64,000 nucleotides of DNA, taken from Ruminococcus sp. Its GTDB lineage: Bacteria > Bacillota > Clostridia > Oscillospirales > Ruminococcaceae. Where the stretch lies: positions 206,910 through 270,909 of the forward strand of contig SVNK01000003.1 in assembly GCA_015066935.1 (NCBI GenBank), read 5' to 3'. Below are positions 53,487 through 62,506 of this stretch, piece after piece (within the stretch, counting starts at the first letter, position 1; the number at the start of each line of letters is the position of its first letter). Under the pieces are notes generated by a model. The model saw only the letters and a list, made by a program, of their open reading frames with translations. It was not told the DNA's origin and made no database searches. Made by a program: the position numbers and the translations under genes.

Positions 53487-53969
53487 ATGGAATTTAAAAT
53501 CAGACATGAACAAAAGTGGATAATATCTGCACTTCTTATCTGCGGATTGCTTTACTTTTTATTGTTATTATCATTGTTGATAGGTTTTCCGGTGTGGCTA
53601 CTGTATGTTAATACAACTGCTGTTACAGTATTAATGCTGCTATACTTTCTGGAGCAGATAGTCGGCACTACTGTGATTGTTGAAGCTGATGCAGTAACAA
53701 TAAAATATATTCTCTGCAAAAGAAGAATTGACACAGCCGATATAAGCAATCTTGATATTGAATCATACAAAAGAATGCGGAGAAGAGGCGGTGGAGCTTT
53801 TTATCCCGATTATCGTATGCGGATGACATTTACGTTTTCAGACGGAAAGAAAGTTGTTCTTACCGATAAAGCAACAAAATCAGGGTTGGCTCTTGTAAAT
53901 CCCGAAAAGTTGCCTGATAGTGAAGTTCCGCTGTATATGGCATATACAGCCATCTGTTCAATTATGTAA
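53487..53969 (+). CDS. Membrane protein with bacterial PH-like domain
   Basis: 160 residues: two adjacent membrane helices (about 12-33 and 37-58), then a beta-rich cytoplasmic domain (VIVEADAVTIKYILCKRRIDTADISNL and MRMTFTFSDGKKVVLTD) that looks like a bPH domain. GGGGGATC precedes the ATG. No partner is evident. Confidence 0.72.
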   Translation: MEFKIRHEQKWIISALLICGLLYFLLLLSLLIGFPVWLLYVNTTAVTVLMLLYFLEQIVGTTVIVEADAVTIKYILCKRRIDTADISNLDIESYKRMRRRGGGAFYPDYRMRMTFTFSDGKKVVLTDKATKSGLALVNPEKLPDSEVPLYMAYTAICSIM

Positions 53970-54082
53970 CGAGATGGTTTCCGACTTTTCATAATTGAAA
54001 CGTTATGTGTATCGGTGCGGGTATAATCATACTCCCGTAAAACCGAGGGTATTATCGGGAACGAAAAAATAGTTGACAAATC

Positions 54083-54111
54083 TTGCAATCGGCTTAAAAA
54101 TATGGTATAAT
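54083..54111 (+). promoter_or_regulatory. Promoter of fhs
   Basis: TTGCAA (54083-54088), 17-bp spacer, TATAAT (54106-54111) with TGG extension. A TTGACA at 54073 is 27 bp away and so is not the partner. Confidence 0.85.
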
Positions 54112-54141
54112 AAAAGTATCTTTATTTTCGGAGGTTTTGTG

Positions 54142-55821
54142 ATGTTATCAGATATTGAAATTGCTCAGAATGCTGAAATGAAAAAAATCAGCGAAATTGC
54201 TGCGGGACTCGGCATAGAGGAAAATGATTTAGAGCCTTATGGACACTATAAGGCCAAGCTTTCCGAGAAACTATACTCCAAGCTTGCTTTCAGAGAGGAT
54301 GGAAAACTCATCCTTGTAACAGCTATAAATCCCACTCCTGCCGGCGAAGGAAAAACCACAGTCAGTGTAGGACTGGCTGATGCTATGGGAAAAATCGGAA
54401 AAAAAGCAGTTCTTGCACTGCGTGAACCTTCTCTCGGTCCCGTATTCGGAATCAAGGGCGGAGCTGCAGGCGGCGGTTATGCACAGGTAGTTCCCATGGA
54501 GGACATAAACCTTCATTTTACAGGCGATATGCATGCTATTACAGCTGCAAACAACCTTCTTTGCGCAATGATCGACAATCATCTCCAGCAGGGAAATGAA
54601 CTGAAAATCGACCAGAGACGCATTATGTTCAAGCGTTGTCTTGATATGAACGACCGTGCTCTCAGAAATGTAATTGTCGGACTTGGCGGAAAGCTTAACG
54701 GAGTTCCCCGTGAGGATGGATTCAATATAACTGTTGCATCTGAAATAATGGCAATTCTCTGTCTCTCGACCGACATCGCAGACCTCAAGGAGCGAATCGG
54801 AAATATTCTTGTTGCGTACAATCTTAACGGAGAACCCGTATTTGCCCGTGAAATCGGTGCGTGCGGAGCTATGACCGCACTCCTTAAAGACGCTCTCAAG
54901 CCTAATCTTGTGCAGACACTTGAGAATACGCCTGCATTTATACATGGCGGACCTTTTGCAAATATTGCACACGGATGCAACTCCATCAGAGCTACAAAGC
55001 TTGCACTCAAGCTCGGTGATTATTGCATTACAGAGGCAGGATTCGGTTCTGACCTTGGTGCGGAGAAGTTCTTTGACATCAAGTGCCGTTACGGTGGTCT
55101 GAAGCCATCATGTGTTGTTCTCGTGGCAACGATCAAGGCTCTGAAGTACAACGGCGGCGTACAGAAGACAGACCTTGCAAAGGAAAATATGTGGGCACTT
55201 GAAAAAGGTATCGTAAATCTTAAAACCCACATTGAGAATATGCATAAGTATCATGTACCTGTTGTTGTTGCAATCAACCGCTTCCATACCGATACAGAGG
55301 AAGAGGTTAAATTCGTAGAGAACTTCTGTGCAGAAATGGGCGTAGAGGTTTCGATGTGCGAAGTATTTGCAAAGGGCGGCGAAGGCGGAGCAGACCTTGC
55401 TGAAAAGGTATGCGAGGCAATACAGCTTTGTGCTGACGGAACTTCCGATTTCAAGCCTCTTTACGGTACGGAGCTTTCAATCAAGGACAAGGTTGATACA
55501 ATTGCAAGAGAGATTTATCGTGCCGACGGTGTAATCTTTACGCCGCAGGCTGAAAAGGCGATCAAGGAAATCGAAGGAATCGGATTCCGCAATCTTCCCG
55601 TATGTATCGCAAAGACACAGTATTCACTTTCCGATAATCCTGTACTTCTCGGCAAGCCCAAGAACTTTAAGATTACAGTACGTGACGCACGTCTTTCGTC
55701 CGGTGCGGGCTTCGTAGTAATCTATACGGGCGATATTCTCACAATGCCCGGACTTCCCAAAATGCCTGCCGCTTACAATATCGACTGCGATAACGACGGT
55801 AATATTTCAGGACTTTTCTGA
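54142..55821 (+). CDS. fhs: Formate-tetrahydrofolate ligase
   Basis: 559 residues. ATP loop TPAGEGKTT, then [41 protein letters not shown] segments and the [10 protein letters not shown] block are diagnostic. It makes 10-formyl-THF for purine and one-carbon metabolism. The start at 54142 follows TCGGAGG; the frame upstream runs through the promoter. tsaE follows 12 bp later. Confidence 0.97.
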   Translation: MLSDIEIAQNAEMKKISEIAAGLGIEENDLEPYGHYKAKLSEKLYSKLAFREDGKLILVTAINPTPAGEGKTTVSVGLADAMGKIGKKAVLALREPSLGPVFGIKGGAAGGGYAQVVPMEDINLHFTGDMHAITAANNLLCAMIDNHLQQGNELKIDQRRIMFKRCLDMNDRALRNVIVGLGGKLNGVPREDGFNITVASEIMAILCLSTDIADLKERIGNILVAYNLNGEPVFAREIGACGAMTALLKDALKPNLVQTLENTPAFIHGGPFANIAHGCNSIRATKLALKLGDYCITEAGFGSDLGAEKFFDIKCRYGGLKPSCVVLVATIKALKYNGGVQKTDLAKENMWALEKGIVNLKTHIENMHKYHVPVVVAINRFHTDTEEEVKFVENFCAEMGVEVSMCEVFAKGGEGGADLAEKVCEAIQLCADGTSDFKPLYGTELSIKDKVDTIAREIYRADGVIFTPQAEKAIKEIEGIGFRNLPVCIAKTQYSLSDNPVLLGKPKNFKITVRDARLSSGAGFVVIYTGDILTMPGLPKMPAAYNIDCDNDGNISGLF

Positions 55822-55833
55822 TTGGCGGAGCGT

Positions 55834-56274
55834 ATGAAAATAATTGTTAATTCTCCTGAAGAAACCATTGCCGCAGGAGAAAAAATCGGAAGACTCCTGA
55901 AAAAGGGCGACATGATAGCCTACAAGGGCGGACTCGGTGCAGGAAAGACCACTTTTACCCGTGGAATAGCCATTGGTATGGGTATCGGGGATGTTGTGAG
56001 TTCTCCGACATTTGCACTGGTCAATGAGTATCACGGTACAGGTATGAATCTCTATCATTTCGATATGTACAGGATTGATTCGGAGGAAGGCATGGAGTCG
56101 GCAGGATTCTATGATTATCCTTTTGACGAGAATGCGGCAGTCATAGAATGGTCTGAAAATATATCGGAATTTCTTCCCCGAAATACAATCTATATAACAA
56201 TAGAGCGTACAGGAGAGAATGAAAGAGAAATTACAATAGAGGGCGGTGAAAGATTTGCTTCTGCTTGGGATTGA
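55834..56274 (+). CDS. tsaE: tRNA t6A synthesis ATPase TsaE
   Basis: 146 residues. Walker A is GGLGAGKTTFTRG, with SPTFALVNEYHG and YHFDMYRIDSEEGMESAGFYDY typical of TsaE. It works with TsaB and TsaD in N6-threonylcarbamoyl-adenosine formation. The ATG at 55834 has GGAG close by; an upstream TTG (55822) is an alternative. tsaB overlaps by 29 bp. Confidence 0.94.
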   Translation: MKIIVNSPEETIAAGEKIGRLLKKGDMIAYKGGLGAGKTTFTRGIAIGMGIGDVVSSPTFALVNEYHGTGMNLYHFDMYRIDSEEGMESAGFYDYPFDENAAVIEWSENISEFLPRNTIYITIERTGENEREITIEGGERFASAWD

Positions 56275-56959
56275 CACATCGGGAAAGACTGCGTCTGCCG
56301 CTATATTTGATACGGAAAGCGAAATCTTTCTCGCACAGAACACAATATATACAACCAGAACACATTCACAGGTAATAATGCCGATGGTAAAGGATGCTGT
56401 AGCTCAGGCAGGACTTGAGCTTGCTGACATCGACGCAGTAGCTGCGGCAAACGGTCCCGGCTCCTATACTGGACTCAGAATCGGAGTTGCAGCAGTAAAG
56501 GCACTCAGCTTCGGTCTTGACGTGAAGTGCAGCGGTATTTCAACGCTTCTCGGACTTGCCTGCAACAATATCACTCATAAGGGACTGATATGTGCAGTTA
56601 TGAAGGCGAGGGGAGAGCTTGTCTATACGTGTACGTATGAGAGCGACGGATATGCTGTTGAAGCTGTTACGGAGGAGCGTATGATTTCACGTGACGAGCT
56701 TGCACAGGAATTTGCATTCGGCGGAAAAGAAGTGATGCTCTGCGGAGACGCTGCGGCAGACTTCTTTACGGATTATCGTTCGCCGATGCTTACAATCGCA
56801 CCTCCTCAGGGAAGACTTCAGAATGCATGCGGAATATGTCTTGCAGCAGCGTCGGGAAGACTTGTTTCACCTGAGGAACTTGAGGTTTCGTATCTGCAGA
56901 AAGTCAAGGCGGAAAAAGATCTTGAAGAAAAAAACAGAAAAACGGAGGAATCGAAATGA
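56246..56959 (+). CDS. tsaB: tRNA t6A synthesis scaffold TsaB
   Basis: 237 residues. LLLGIDTSGKTASAAI and AAANGPGSYTGLRIGVAAVKAL are TsaB signatures of the ASKHA fold. It forms the TsaB-TsaD-TsaE complex; tsaD is not in this window. The start codon is GTG (56246) or TTG (56255). It overlaps tsaE at its start and rpiB (ATGA) at its end. Confidence 0.94.
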   Translation: MKDLLLLGIDTSGKTASAAIFDTESEIFLAQNTIYTTRTHSQVIMPMVKDAVAQAGLELADIDAVAAANGPGSYTGLRIGVAAVKALSFGLDVKCSGISTLLGLACNNITHKGLICAVMKARGELVYTCTYESDGYAVEAVTEERMISRDELAQEFAFGGKEVMLCGDAAADFFTDYRSPMLTIAPPQGRLQNACGICLAAASGRLVSPEELEVSYLQKVKAEKDLEEKNRKTEESK

Positions 56960-57390
56960 TAGCAATCGGCTGCGACCACGCAGGAGTTGAAATGAAAAAT
57001 ACCATTATAGCTGAGCTTACGGCAAAGGGATATGAATTCAAGGATATGGGCTGTAACGGAGAACCTTGCGACTACCCTGTAATTGCAGCGGCTGTATGTG
57101 AGGAAATACTCTCGGGCAGCTGTGAAAAGGGAATCCTTATCTGCGGAACAGGTATCGGAATGTCAATTGCGGCAAACAAGTTCAAGGGTATCAGAGCCGC
57201 ACTTTGCAGTGACTCGTTCTCAACAAAGTTTACGAGACTCCATAACAACACAAATGTAATGTGTATGGGAGCAAGAACGCTCGGCTGCGGACTCGGAACA
57301 GAACTTGCCGAGATATTCCTCAGTACGGAATTTGAGGGCGGACGTCATCAGAGACGTCTTGATCTTATCACAGAAATTGAAAACAGATAA
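56956..57390 (+). CDS. rpiB: Ribose-5-phosphate isomerase B
   Basis: 144 residues: IAIGCDHAGVEMK, GEPCDYPVIAAAV, GILICGTGIGMSIAANKFKGIRAALC with its active-site Cys, and HNNTNVMCMGAR. It interconverts ribose-5-phosphate and ribulose-5-phosphate (LacAB/RpiB family). ATGA overlap with tsaB; terminator downstream. Confidence 0.96.
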   Translation: MIAIGCDHAGVEMKNTIIAELTAKGYEFKDMGCNGEPCDYPVIAAAVCEEILSGSCEKGILICGTGIGMSIAANKFKGIRAALCSDSFSTKFTRLHNNTNVMCMGARTLGCGLGTELAEIFLSTEFEGGRHQRRLDLITEIENR

Positions 57391-57431
57391 TGCTCAGAAC
57401 ACGGAAATGTTCTGCATGATTTAAGCGAAGA

Positions 57432-57466
57432 AAAGCTCTCCATAAGGCGATATGGAGAGCTTTTTA
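57432..57466 (+). terminator. Terminator of the fhs-rpiB operon
   Basis: Stem aaagctctccata / tatggagagcttt, loop aggcga, with the T run at its end. Confidence 0.9.
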
Positions 57467-57550
57467 TCTTTGTGGCTGCAAAACCGCAGATGATATACCT
57501 TGTCTGAATAATCAAATTCATCTGAGTCAACTGACGGAGCATGAGTGAAG

Positions 57551-58141
57551 TTATTTATGTATATTCTGGTAAAAGAGTCCGCACTTTGTACAATACCACA
57601 TGATCCTTCCTGTGCGGAACATGGGAAGAGTAATCTGTAGATTCCATTCGGGATACTGTCTGAACATCATAACCGTGTTGTCTGAAATATACGCTGCAAA
57701 GGAGATATAATGCTCTTTTGTCATTTCATGGTCGGAAGAGATGAACCACTCACCGCCGATGTCGGTAATATTTAGCTGCTGATTTTCATCTGCTTTTTGA
57801 GGTGTCAGAGCTTCGAGCCTGTTTCCGCAGCAGTTTATAACAGCATCTGATGTTGAAGTTATAATATTGCCGCAGTCTTTGCATACATAAAAACGTAGTT
57901 TTTTCATGTTACCCTTCTCATTTTCATTTTTTTCGATTTTTCCTGACAAAAGTGTATCAACATCTGTTCCGAAAATCTCCGCAAGCCTTGTCAGAAGCGA
58001 TATATCGGGACAGCCTTTGCCGCACTCCCACTTGGATACTGTTTTATTGCTGACGCTGATGCGTTCTGCAAGCTGATTCTGTGTAAGATTGGATTTTGTT
58101 CTGAAGAACCTTATAATTTCGCCTGTTTTTTCCTGATTCAT
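57551..58141 (-). CDS. XRE regulator fused to a desulfoferrodoxin-like domain
   Basis: 196 residues. An XRE helix-turn-helix (about 7-65: TQNQLAERISVSNKTVSKWECGKGCPDI) is joined to a desulforedoxin-like Cys4 site (C87, C90, C104, C105: CKDCG...NCCG). A superoxide-reductase-like domain follows, with SDHEMTKEHYISF (His138, His144) and MWYCTKCGLFYQ. In true superoxide reductases the last motif ends Cys-x-x-His; here it is Cys184-x-x-Cys187, and the EKHVP box is missing. So it should bind metal but probably does not reduce superoxide; a redox or metal sensor is likely (inference). Confidence 0.82.
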   Translation of the reverse strand: MNQEKTGEIIRFFRTKSNLTQNQLAERISVSNKTVSKWECGKGCPDISLLTRLAEIFGTDVDTLLSGKIEKNENEKGNMKKLRFYVCKDCGNIITSTSDAVINCCGNRLEALTPQKADENQQLNITDIGGEWFISSDHEMTKEHYISFAAYISDNTVMMFRQYPEWNLQITLPMFRTGRIMWYCTKCGLFYQNIHK

Positions 58142-58169
58142 ATTATCACACCTTAATCTTATTGACGTG

Positions 58170-58241
58170 TATATTGCTCCCTGAGCCGGAAACTGATTGG
58201 TAGAGCAATATAATTATATACCATAAATAACTTGTCGTCAA
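58170..58241 (-). promoter_or_regulatory. Promoter with 10-bp inverted repeat, likely autoregulatory operator
   Basis: Reading to the HTH gene: TTGACG (58241-58236), 17-bp spacer, TATAAT (58218-58213). Perfect 10-bp arms TATATTGCTC (58170-58179) and GAGCAATATA (58203-58212) flank the expected transcription start, with 23 bp between them. The near arm touches the -10. Confidence 0.75.
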
Positions 58242-58590
58242 TCCACGCATCGTAGATGGCGGCGGTAGGTGAAAGAGAGAGCGATATAATAATTCTCTGT
58301 TTTGCGAGGGTTATGATATGCGAAAAATGCATTATGCTTTAAATTCACACATTTCAGTCTCGTTTTGTCTCACATGAATCAGGATTCATATCATGAATCT
58401 GCTAATAGCTTACATATTGGTTGGGAGAAAATGTATAGAAGGTTTTAATGATGCAATCTGCGTTGCTGATTGTAGTTTCATGCTAGCTTGTGTTCTGAGC
58501 TCATATGGAGAGATTATGGAAGAACTTCCAGCTCTACCGTGAGATGTTTATTAACGGAATGAACGTAGCAGATATCTACAACTGTTTTGT
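58242..58590. other. Intergenic stretch with no gene seen
   Basis: About 350 bp between the HTH gene promoter and the 3' end of the next membrane gene. A short plus-strand open frame crossing into that gene has no ribosome site or family resemblance. Nothing else was recognised. Confidence 0.5.
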
Positions 58591-59241
58591 TTATGTACGG
58601 GGGATTGCTTTAAATGAACTTACATTAGTTAGAATTGCAACAACAAGTAGAATAAAGAAAGATTTCGAAGGATATGCTTTACCGATAATGTCAAAAGCAA
58701 GAGTAGAGTCTGGTTGGGCATAATTCATAATTGCTATGATCAGTATAATCAGTGAAAGAATTGCCAGTGTTATTGGGATGAAAGCCACAGCAATCGATCT
58801 GCTTGCCTTAAAAGAATTCTTTTTTACTATATGAAAAATGCTTTTAATAACAAATACAGCACAAAACAGAATACATATAAAGGAAATTGCCAGAACAGTA
58901 CTTATAGCAGATTTATGATTTTCTTTAAGGTCTATGAAAATAATATCATAAATACCTTTTTTTTCTTCATCTACTCCGACATTAAAAGCTAGTTTTGATA
59001 ATGAGAACGACATTATTCCGTCACCTTCAGGTGATACTCTGATTGAACTAGAAAAACCTCCATGGTTTGATTCCTCACAGATGGTCTCGACTTTTAGTGT
59101 TGTTATTGGTAATAAAAAATGGGCAATAATCAGGATAATAAGCAAAGCAATACGTATTAAGAACGGCTTAATTTCATATGAACTGATCTGTTCCTTATTG
59201 TTGATTGTATCAGATGTAATTTCGTTTTGATAGTTATCCAT
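58591..59241 (-). CDS. Membrane protein of unknown function, four TM segments
   Basis: 216 residues: an N-terminal cytoplasmic tail, a membrane helix (LIRIALLIILIIAHFLLPI), an extracellular region of about 60 residues, then three helices (AISTVLAISFICILFCAVFVI, SIAVAFIPITLAILSLIILII and FFILLVVAILTNVSSF). AAAGGAGAT precedes the ATG. It has its own consensus promoter. I do not recognise the family. Confidence 0.72.
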   Translation of the reverse strand: MDNYQNEITSDTINNKEQISSYEIKPFLIRIALLIILIIAHFLLPITTLKVETICEESNHGGFSSSIRVSPEGDGIMSFSLSKLAFNVGVDEEKKGIYDIIFIDLKENHKSAISTVLAISFICILFCAVFVIKSIFHIVKKNSFKASRSIAVAFIPITLAILSLIILIIAIMNYAQPDSTLAFDIIGKAYPSKSFFILLVVAILTNVSSFKAIPRT

Positions 59242-59299
59242 GATATATCTCCTTTAACATAACGAGTATAAAATATAGCAAACAATGTATTATGATAGT

Positions 59300-59328
59300 A
59301 TTATACATTAAATCTTGTAGATTGTCAA
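59300..59328 (-). promoter_or_regulatory. Consensus promoter of the four-TM protein gene
   Basis: On the minus strand: TTGACA (59328-59323), 17-bp spacer, TATAAT (59305-59300). Confidence 0.85.
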
Positions 59329-59472
59329 TGCAGTTTTGTTCTTTCATATTTGTCGTTGTGTAGGATTACAATAGATGTGAGACAATTAACAAAAAAAGGT
59401 AGCGGAGCAGCATAGACCTGTGTTACAGTTAAGTTGCGAGAATAAAAGCAACAGGAGGTTAGCTGATCCGCC

Positions 59473-59895
59473 ATGAATACTATAACACAAATCACCACAC
59501 GCCGTCAAGCCATAATTAATGTGTCCTCAATAACCGCCGTCAGGCGGTTATTGCCCCGAACTTTGTTCGGGGAGCGCAAATTCTTTATAATATAAGGAAT
59601 TTGCGCATCACATTCATTGATGTCAAGCTCATTTTGCCCTATAGGGCAAAACAAAGTGCAAGAAAAATTATCAATTCCATTATTTTTTCTTGCACTTTGT
59701 CAACTTAAAATTGGCTTTAAAAAGCTATATTAAGCCGATTTTAAGTTGTTGAGCAGACATTAATTAAGTATGCTGAGAAAAAGGAGTGACAGCCGTCGCA
59801 AGACGATACAACGTCGGCAGAGCAACGATGTATTGCTGGATGATATCCTACATCAAAGAAGGTAAAGTCACGATTTATAAGCGTCCGAGGGCGGC
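59473..59895 (+). pseudogene. Transposase N-terminus split by repeat copy F
   Basis: ATG at 59473 with an AGGAGG upstream begins MNTITQITTRRQAII. The repeat then interrupts, and after 59763 the text resumes KYAEKKxVTAVARRYNVGRATMYCWM, a helix-turn-helix of IS3/IS481-type transposases. Removing the repeat rejoins the codons exactly (gcc ata att aag tat gct). A missing A in the run at 59779 then shifts the frame. Homology fades near 59895, where a different gene begins. Dead gene. Confidence 0.75.
59516..59763 (-). repeat. Six-hairpin repeat, copy F (full length), inserted in a transposase gene
   Basis: In this orientation it runs from TTAATGTGTCCTC to GAGCAGACATTAA, 248 bp. Stem 1 has A-to-G (aagccgatttt), which keeps a G-T pair. 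The flanks ccata and agtatg are continuous transposase codons, so the insertion point is known: ATAATTAA. Confidence 0.92.
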
Positions 59896-60694
59896 TCATC
59901 TCATAAGATTCAACGTCCCCGACAATGCAAAAGCTATCATGGGTCACACTCGTATGGTTACTCAGGGCGATAAAAAGCATAATTATAATAATCATTCGTT
60001 CTCCTACGTTGCAGGAGATACAGCATTTTCATTCGCTCATAACGGTGTTCTCTGGAACGACCGAGTGCTCCGTAAGGACAAGCTCATCCCCGATACTCAT
60101 ATTGAAACTGACAGTTACGCCGCTTGTCAGTTGATTGAAACGCAAAACAAACTCGACTTCGACAGTTTGAAATATATGGCTGAAACAGTTGAAGGAAACT
60201 TTACATTCACCATACTTGATGACGAAAATTCCCTATATATCGTCAAAGGAAGCAATCCTATGTGCCTGCTCCATTTTGAAGCTCTCGGGATTTACATTTA
60301 TGCTTCAACTGAATCTATTATGAAGAACGCTTTAAAGAAAGTCGGATTCCATAAATTTGACGCTGAAAAGGTTGAAGTCGTTGAGGGGGATATACTTAAA
60401 ATCGACGAAAACGGAATTGTTTCAAGAGCAGAGTTTGAATATCTCACAGCTTCAAGCCGTTTTGGTTGGTACAATTCCGCTGACTATTACCCCATACACG
60501 AAGAATTGCTCCTTGCATATTGCGGCTGTTATGGTGTGGACAGCTCTGATGTGGAACTTCTTCTTGACTACGGCTATACTCCTGACGAAGTTGAAGATAT
60601 GCTTATGGACACAAACCTGCTTCACGAAACGCTCATGGCTATCAGATTTGAGGAGTGTGAAAACGTGTATGAGGGATATAGTAGTGTATTCTGA
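59896..60694 (+). pseudogene. Beheaded class II glutamine amidotransferase, joined to transposase fragment
   Basis: From about residue 39 of the open frame (GTG 59786, 302 codons) the text becomes a class II (Ntn-type) glutamine amidotransferase: AKAIMGHTRMVTQGDKKHNYNNHSF, FAHNGVLWND, ETDSYAACQLIE, VEGNFTFTILDD. The family's nucleophile is an N-terminal Cys after the initiator Met; here that end is replaced by the transposase remnant, so the enzyme cannot be active in the usual way. The C-terminal part (PDEVEDMLMDTNLLHE) looks intact. Expression as a fused protein cannot be excluded. Confidence 0.72.
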
Positions 60695-60705
60695 TTATAC
60701 ATAAA

Positions 60706-60756
60706 AATCCTATAGCTGTTGCTGTAAATTATGACACAGTAACAGCTATAGGATTA
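60706..60756. terminator. Large bidirectional hairpin between amidotransferase remnant and HipA-like gene
   Basis: Arms aatcctatagctgtt / aacagctataggatt (15 bp, perfect), with ctgt/acag pairing further in. Convergent genes on both sides. Confidence 0.85.
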
Positions 60757-60817
60757 AATATCCATATTTACCATTAATTCCCGTTCTTAATAAGGTATCA
60801 GTTATTATTGCGATAAG

Positions 60818-62044
60818 TTAATCATAACTTGCAGCGTTAACTTCTTCAACCTCGTCGCCGTTGGATGATACGTCGTAAGAATCGTGAGAAGCAGCAATAA
60901 TCTCAAGTGTGTCGATACGTTTCCTTATCTCCGCAGCAATAGCTTTTGCTCGTTCAGATTCTACATACTGAACTGCATTATCTTCGCACAGTATATTCAG
61001 AATCTCGTCTTCAATACCATTAAGCTTTGAAATATCAAGCCAGTCGAATGAAGAAACCATCCTGAGTTGTTCGCTGTGCTTCTTTTTAAATGGCTTGCAT
61101 GGAATATCATATGTTGATATTCCCCTTGCAGAAGTATCATACCATAATGAAGTGCCGCTGTCAAATATAGGTGCAGCACCTATCCATTCAAGAGTATTAG
61201 CATCACGGAGCAGACCGAAATTATTAAAGTGCCTGTCTTCATTGGCTATGATGTAATCAAGAACTATCATTTGGTCAAGTGCAGGTACTATATCAATACC
61301 GAGTTCCTTACAGATATTAACGTAGTGAAGATAACTGCTTTCGTGGTTTGCCTTTTGTCTGAGCTGAAGAACTCGCCATGCACTGATAAGCTCTGTATCT
61401 TTAGTAACGAAATCCTCGCATACGCTGTAAGGTTTATTGTCTATCCATATAATAGTATACGGCACATGCTCTATACCAAGTTTGTTCATTATCAGCGTAG
61501 CAATCGCCTCATTGAACGGCTGCTGTATGAACGGCGTTGAACCTGATTTCAACAGACATCGTTTACCGTCAATAATTTTCCAACGCTTCTGCAAGTTTCC
61601 GTCAGAGGTATTATCAGGTGATACAAAATCAAAATCAGCATTTTTACCGTTCATGCCGAACAGCACATCTCCGATATCATCTGAAAAGTCATTGTCGAAA
61701 AAATTCACATCTTCCCACAATATGTTCTTATTGTAAGGCTTTATCCAGTAATGGTCTGAAAGACTTAATCCAAGACATTTTGTAAGAAGTAATTTTGTGT
61801 TGTATATTCCAAGGGTTTCAAGAGCGTCTGAAACTCCCATTCTGCTTGCAGGGATAGAACGTCCTGTCCACCACTGGTTGAAAGCGTATCTGTCTACAAC
61901 TTCATCATCACGTTGAATCCTAATAGTACCCACAGGAAGATGTTCCTTTGCTGTAATATTTCTGATTTTCGTAACTCCACCAAGAGCTTCATCTATTTCT
62001 ATATCTGCAACTGCAACGTTCTTGTGCATTAATGTGTATTTCAA
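60818..62044 (-). CDS. HipA-like serine/threonine kinase, orphan
   Basis: About 408 residues. The kinase core is clear: LDYIIANEDRHFNNFGLLRD (catalytic Asp and Asn) and APIFDSGTSLWYD (metal-binding Asp), in the HipA C-terminal layout; SGSTPFIQQPFNEAIA lies at the ATP-site region. The N-terminus has MGVSDALETLGIYN. No HipB-like antitoxin gene is beside it. GGAGGT is 7 bp before TTG 62044; ATG 62050 and GTG 62053 lie too close. It might be a phage- or element-borne kinase or a former toxin. Confidence 0.8.
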   Translation of the reverse strand: MKYTLMHKNVAVADIEIDEALGGVTKIRNITAKEHLPVGTIRIQRDDEVVDRYAFNQWWTGRSIPASRMGVSDALETLGIYNTKLLLTKCLGLSLSDHYWIKPYNKNILWEDVNFFDNDFSDDIGDVLFGMNGKNADFDFVSPDNTSDGNLQKRWKIIDGKRCLLKSGSTPFIQQPFNEAIATLIMNKLGIEHVPYTIIWIDNKPYSVCEDFVTKDTELISAWRVLQLRQKANHESSYLHYVNICKELGIDIVPALDQMIVLDYIIANEDRHFNNFGLLRDANTLEWIGAAPIFDSGTSLWYDTSARGISTYDIPCKPFKKKHSEQLRMVSSFDWLDISKLNGIEDEILNILCEDNAVQYVESERAKAIAAEIRKRIDTLEIIAASHDSYDVSSNGDEVEEVNAASYD

Positions 62045-62233
62045 CAACATCACCTCCGTGTGCTTTTATTATACCATTATTGCAGGAATATTTCAAGTGC
62101 TCCTTATCACATATCAGATTCACCTGAAAAGAAGCACCTAAGAAAAATCTTTTGCGTAAAAAATAGCTATCTTAACCAATCGTTCAAATAAGTAATGTAG
62201 GAATTTTTTATAATAAAAAATTCATTCTTGTTC

Positions 62234-62413
62234 TTAAGGCAACACCGCATAAAGCCCGCCTGACGGCTTTGCACGAAATCTGCTTGCATATTTTTCGCCA
62301 TTCCGCACAAAAATTCCTTGACATACGTCAGTATGCTTTCGGAATTTCTATACAATCTGACGAAAAATCTGACTTCGCATCTTTCGCACAAGCTCTGTGC
62401 GGTATTGCCTTAA
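62234..62413 (+). repeat. 180-bp inverted-repeat element (MITE-like), copy 2
   Basis: Ends TTAAGGCAACACCGCA and TGCGGTATTGCCTTAA are inverted repeats (15 of 16). Length equals copy 1 at 8525. The inner hairpin gaaattcc-like/ggaatttc is kept. It lies 40 bp before the truncated primase frame. No coding capacity. Confidence 0.88.
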
Positions 62414-62506
62414 ATCAAAAAAGCTGTTAAAAGTATTATCATATTGTAAATATAAATCTCTGAACATATCATATGCATTGCTACAAACAAAGAGATCAAA
62501 GAAGCG

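Noticed and set aside
54073..54111. TTGACA at 54073 as the -35 of fhs
   Set aside because: It is 27 bp from the -10; TTGCAA at 54083 has the correct 17-bp spacing.
57551..58141. Functional superoxide reductase
   Set aside because: The final His ligand is replaced by Cys and the EKHVP box is missing.
58505..58723. 72-codon plus-strand frame
   Set aside because: No ribosome site, half antisense to the four-TM protein, no resemblance to a family.
60818..62044. Classic HipBA toxin-antitoxin locus
   Set aside because: No HTH antitoxin gene lies on either side; the nearest XRE gene is more than 2.6 kb away and belongs to another unit.
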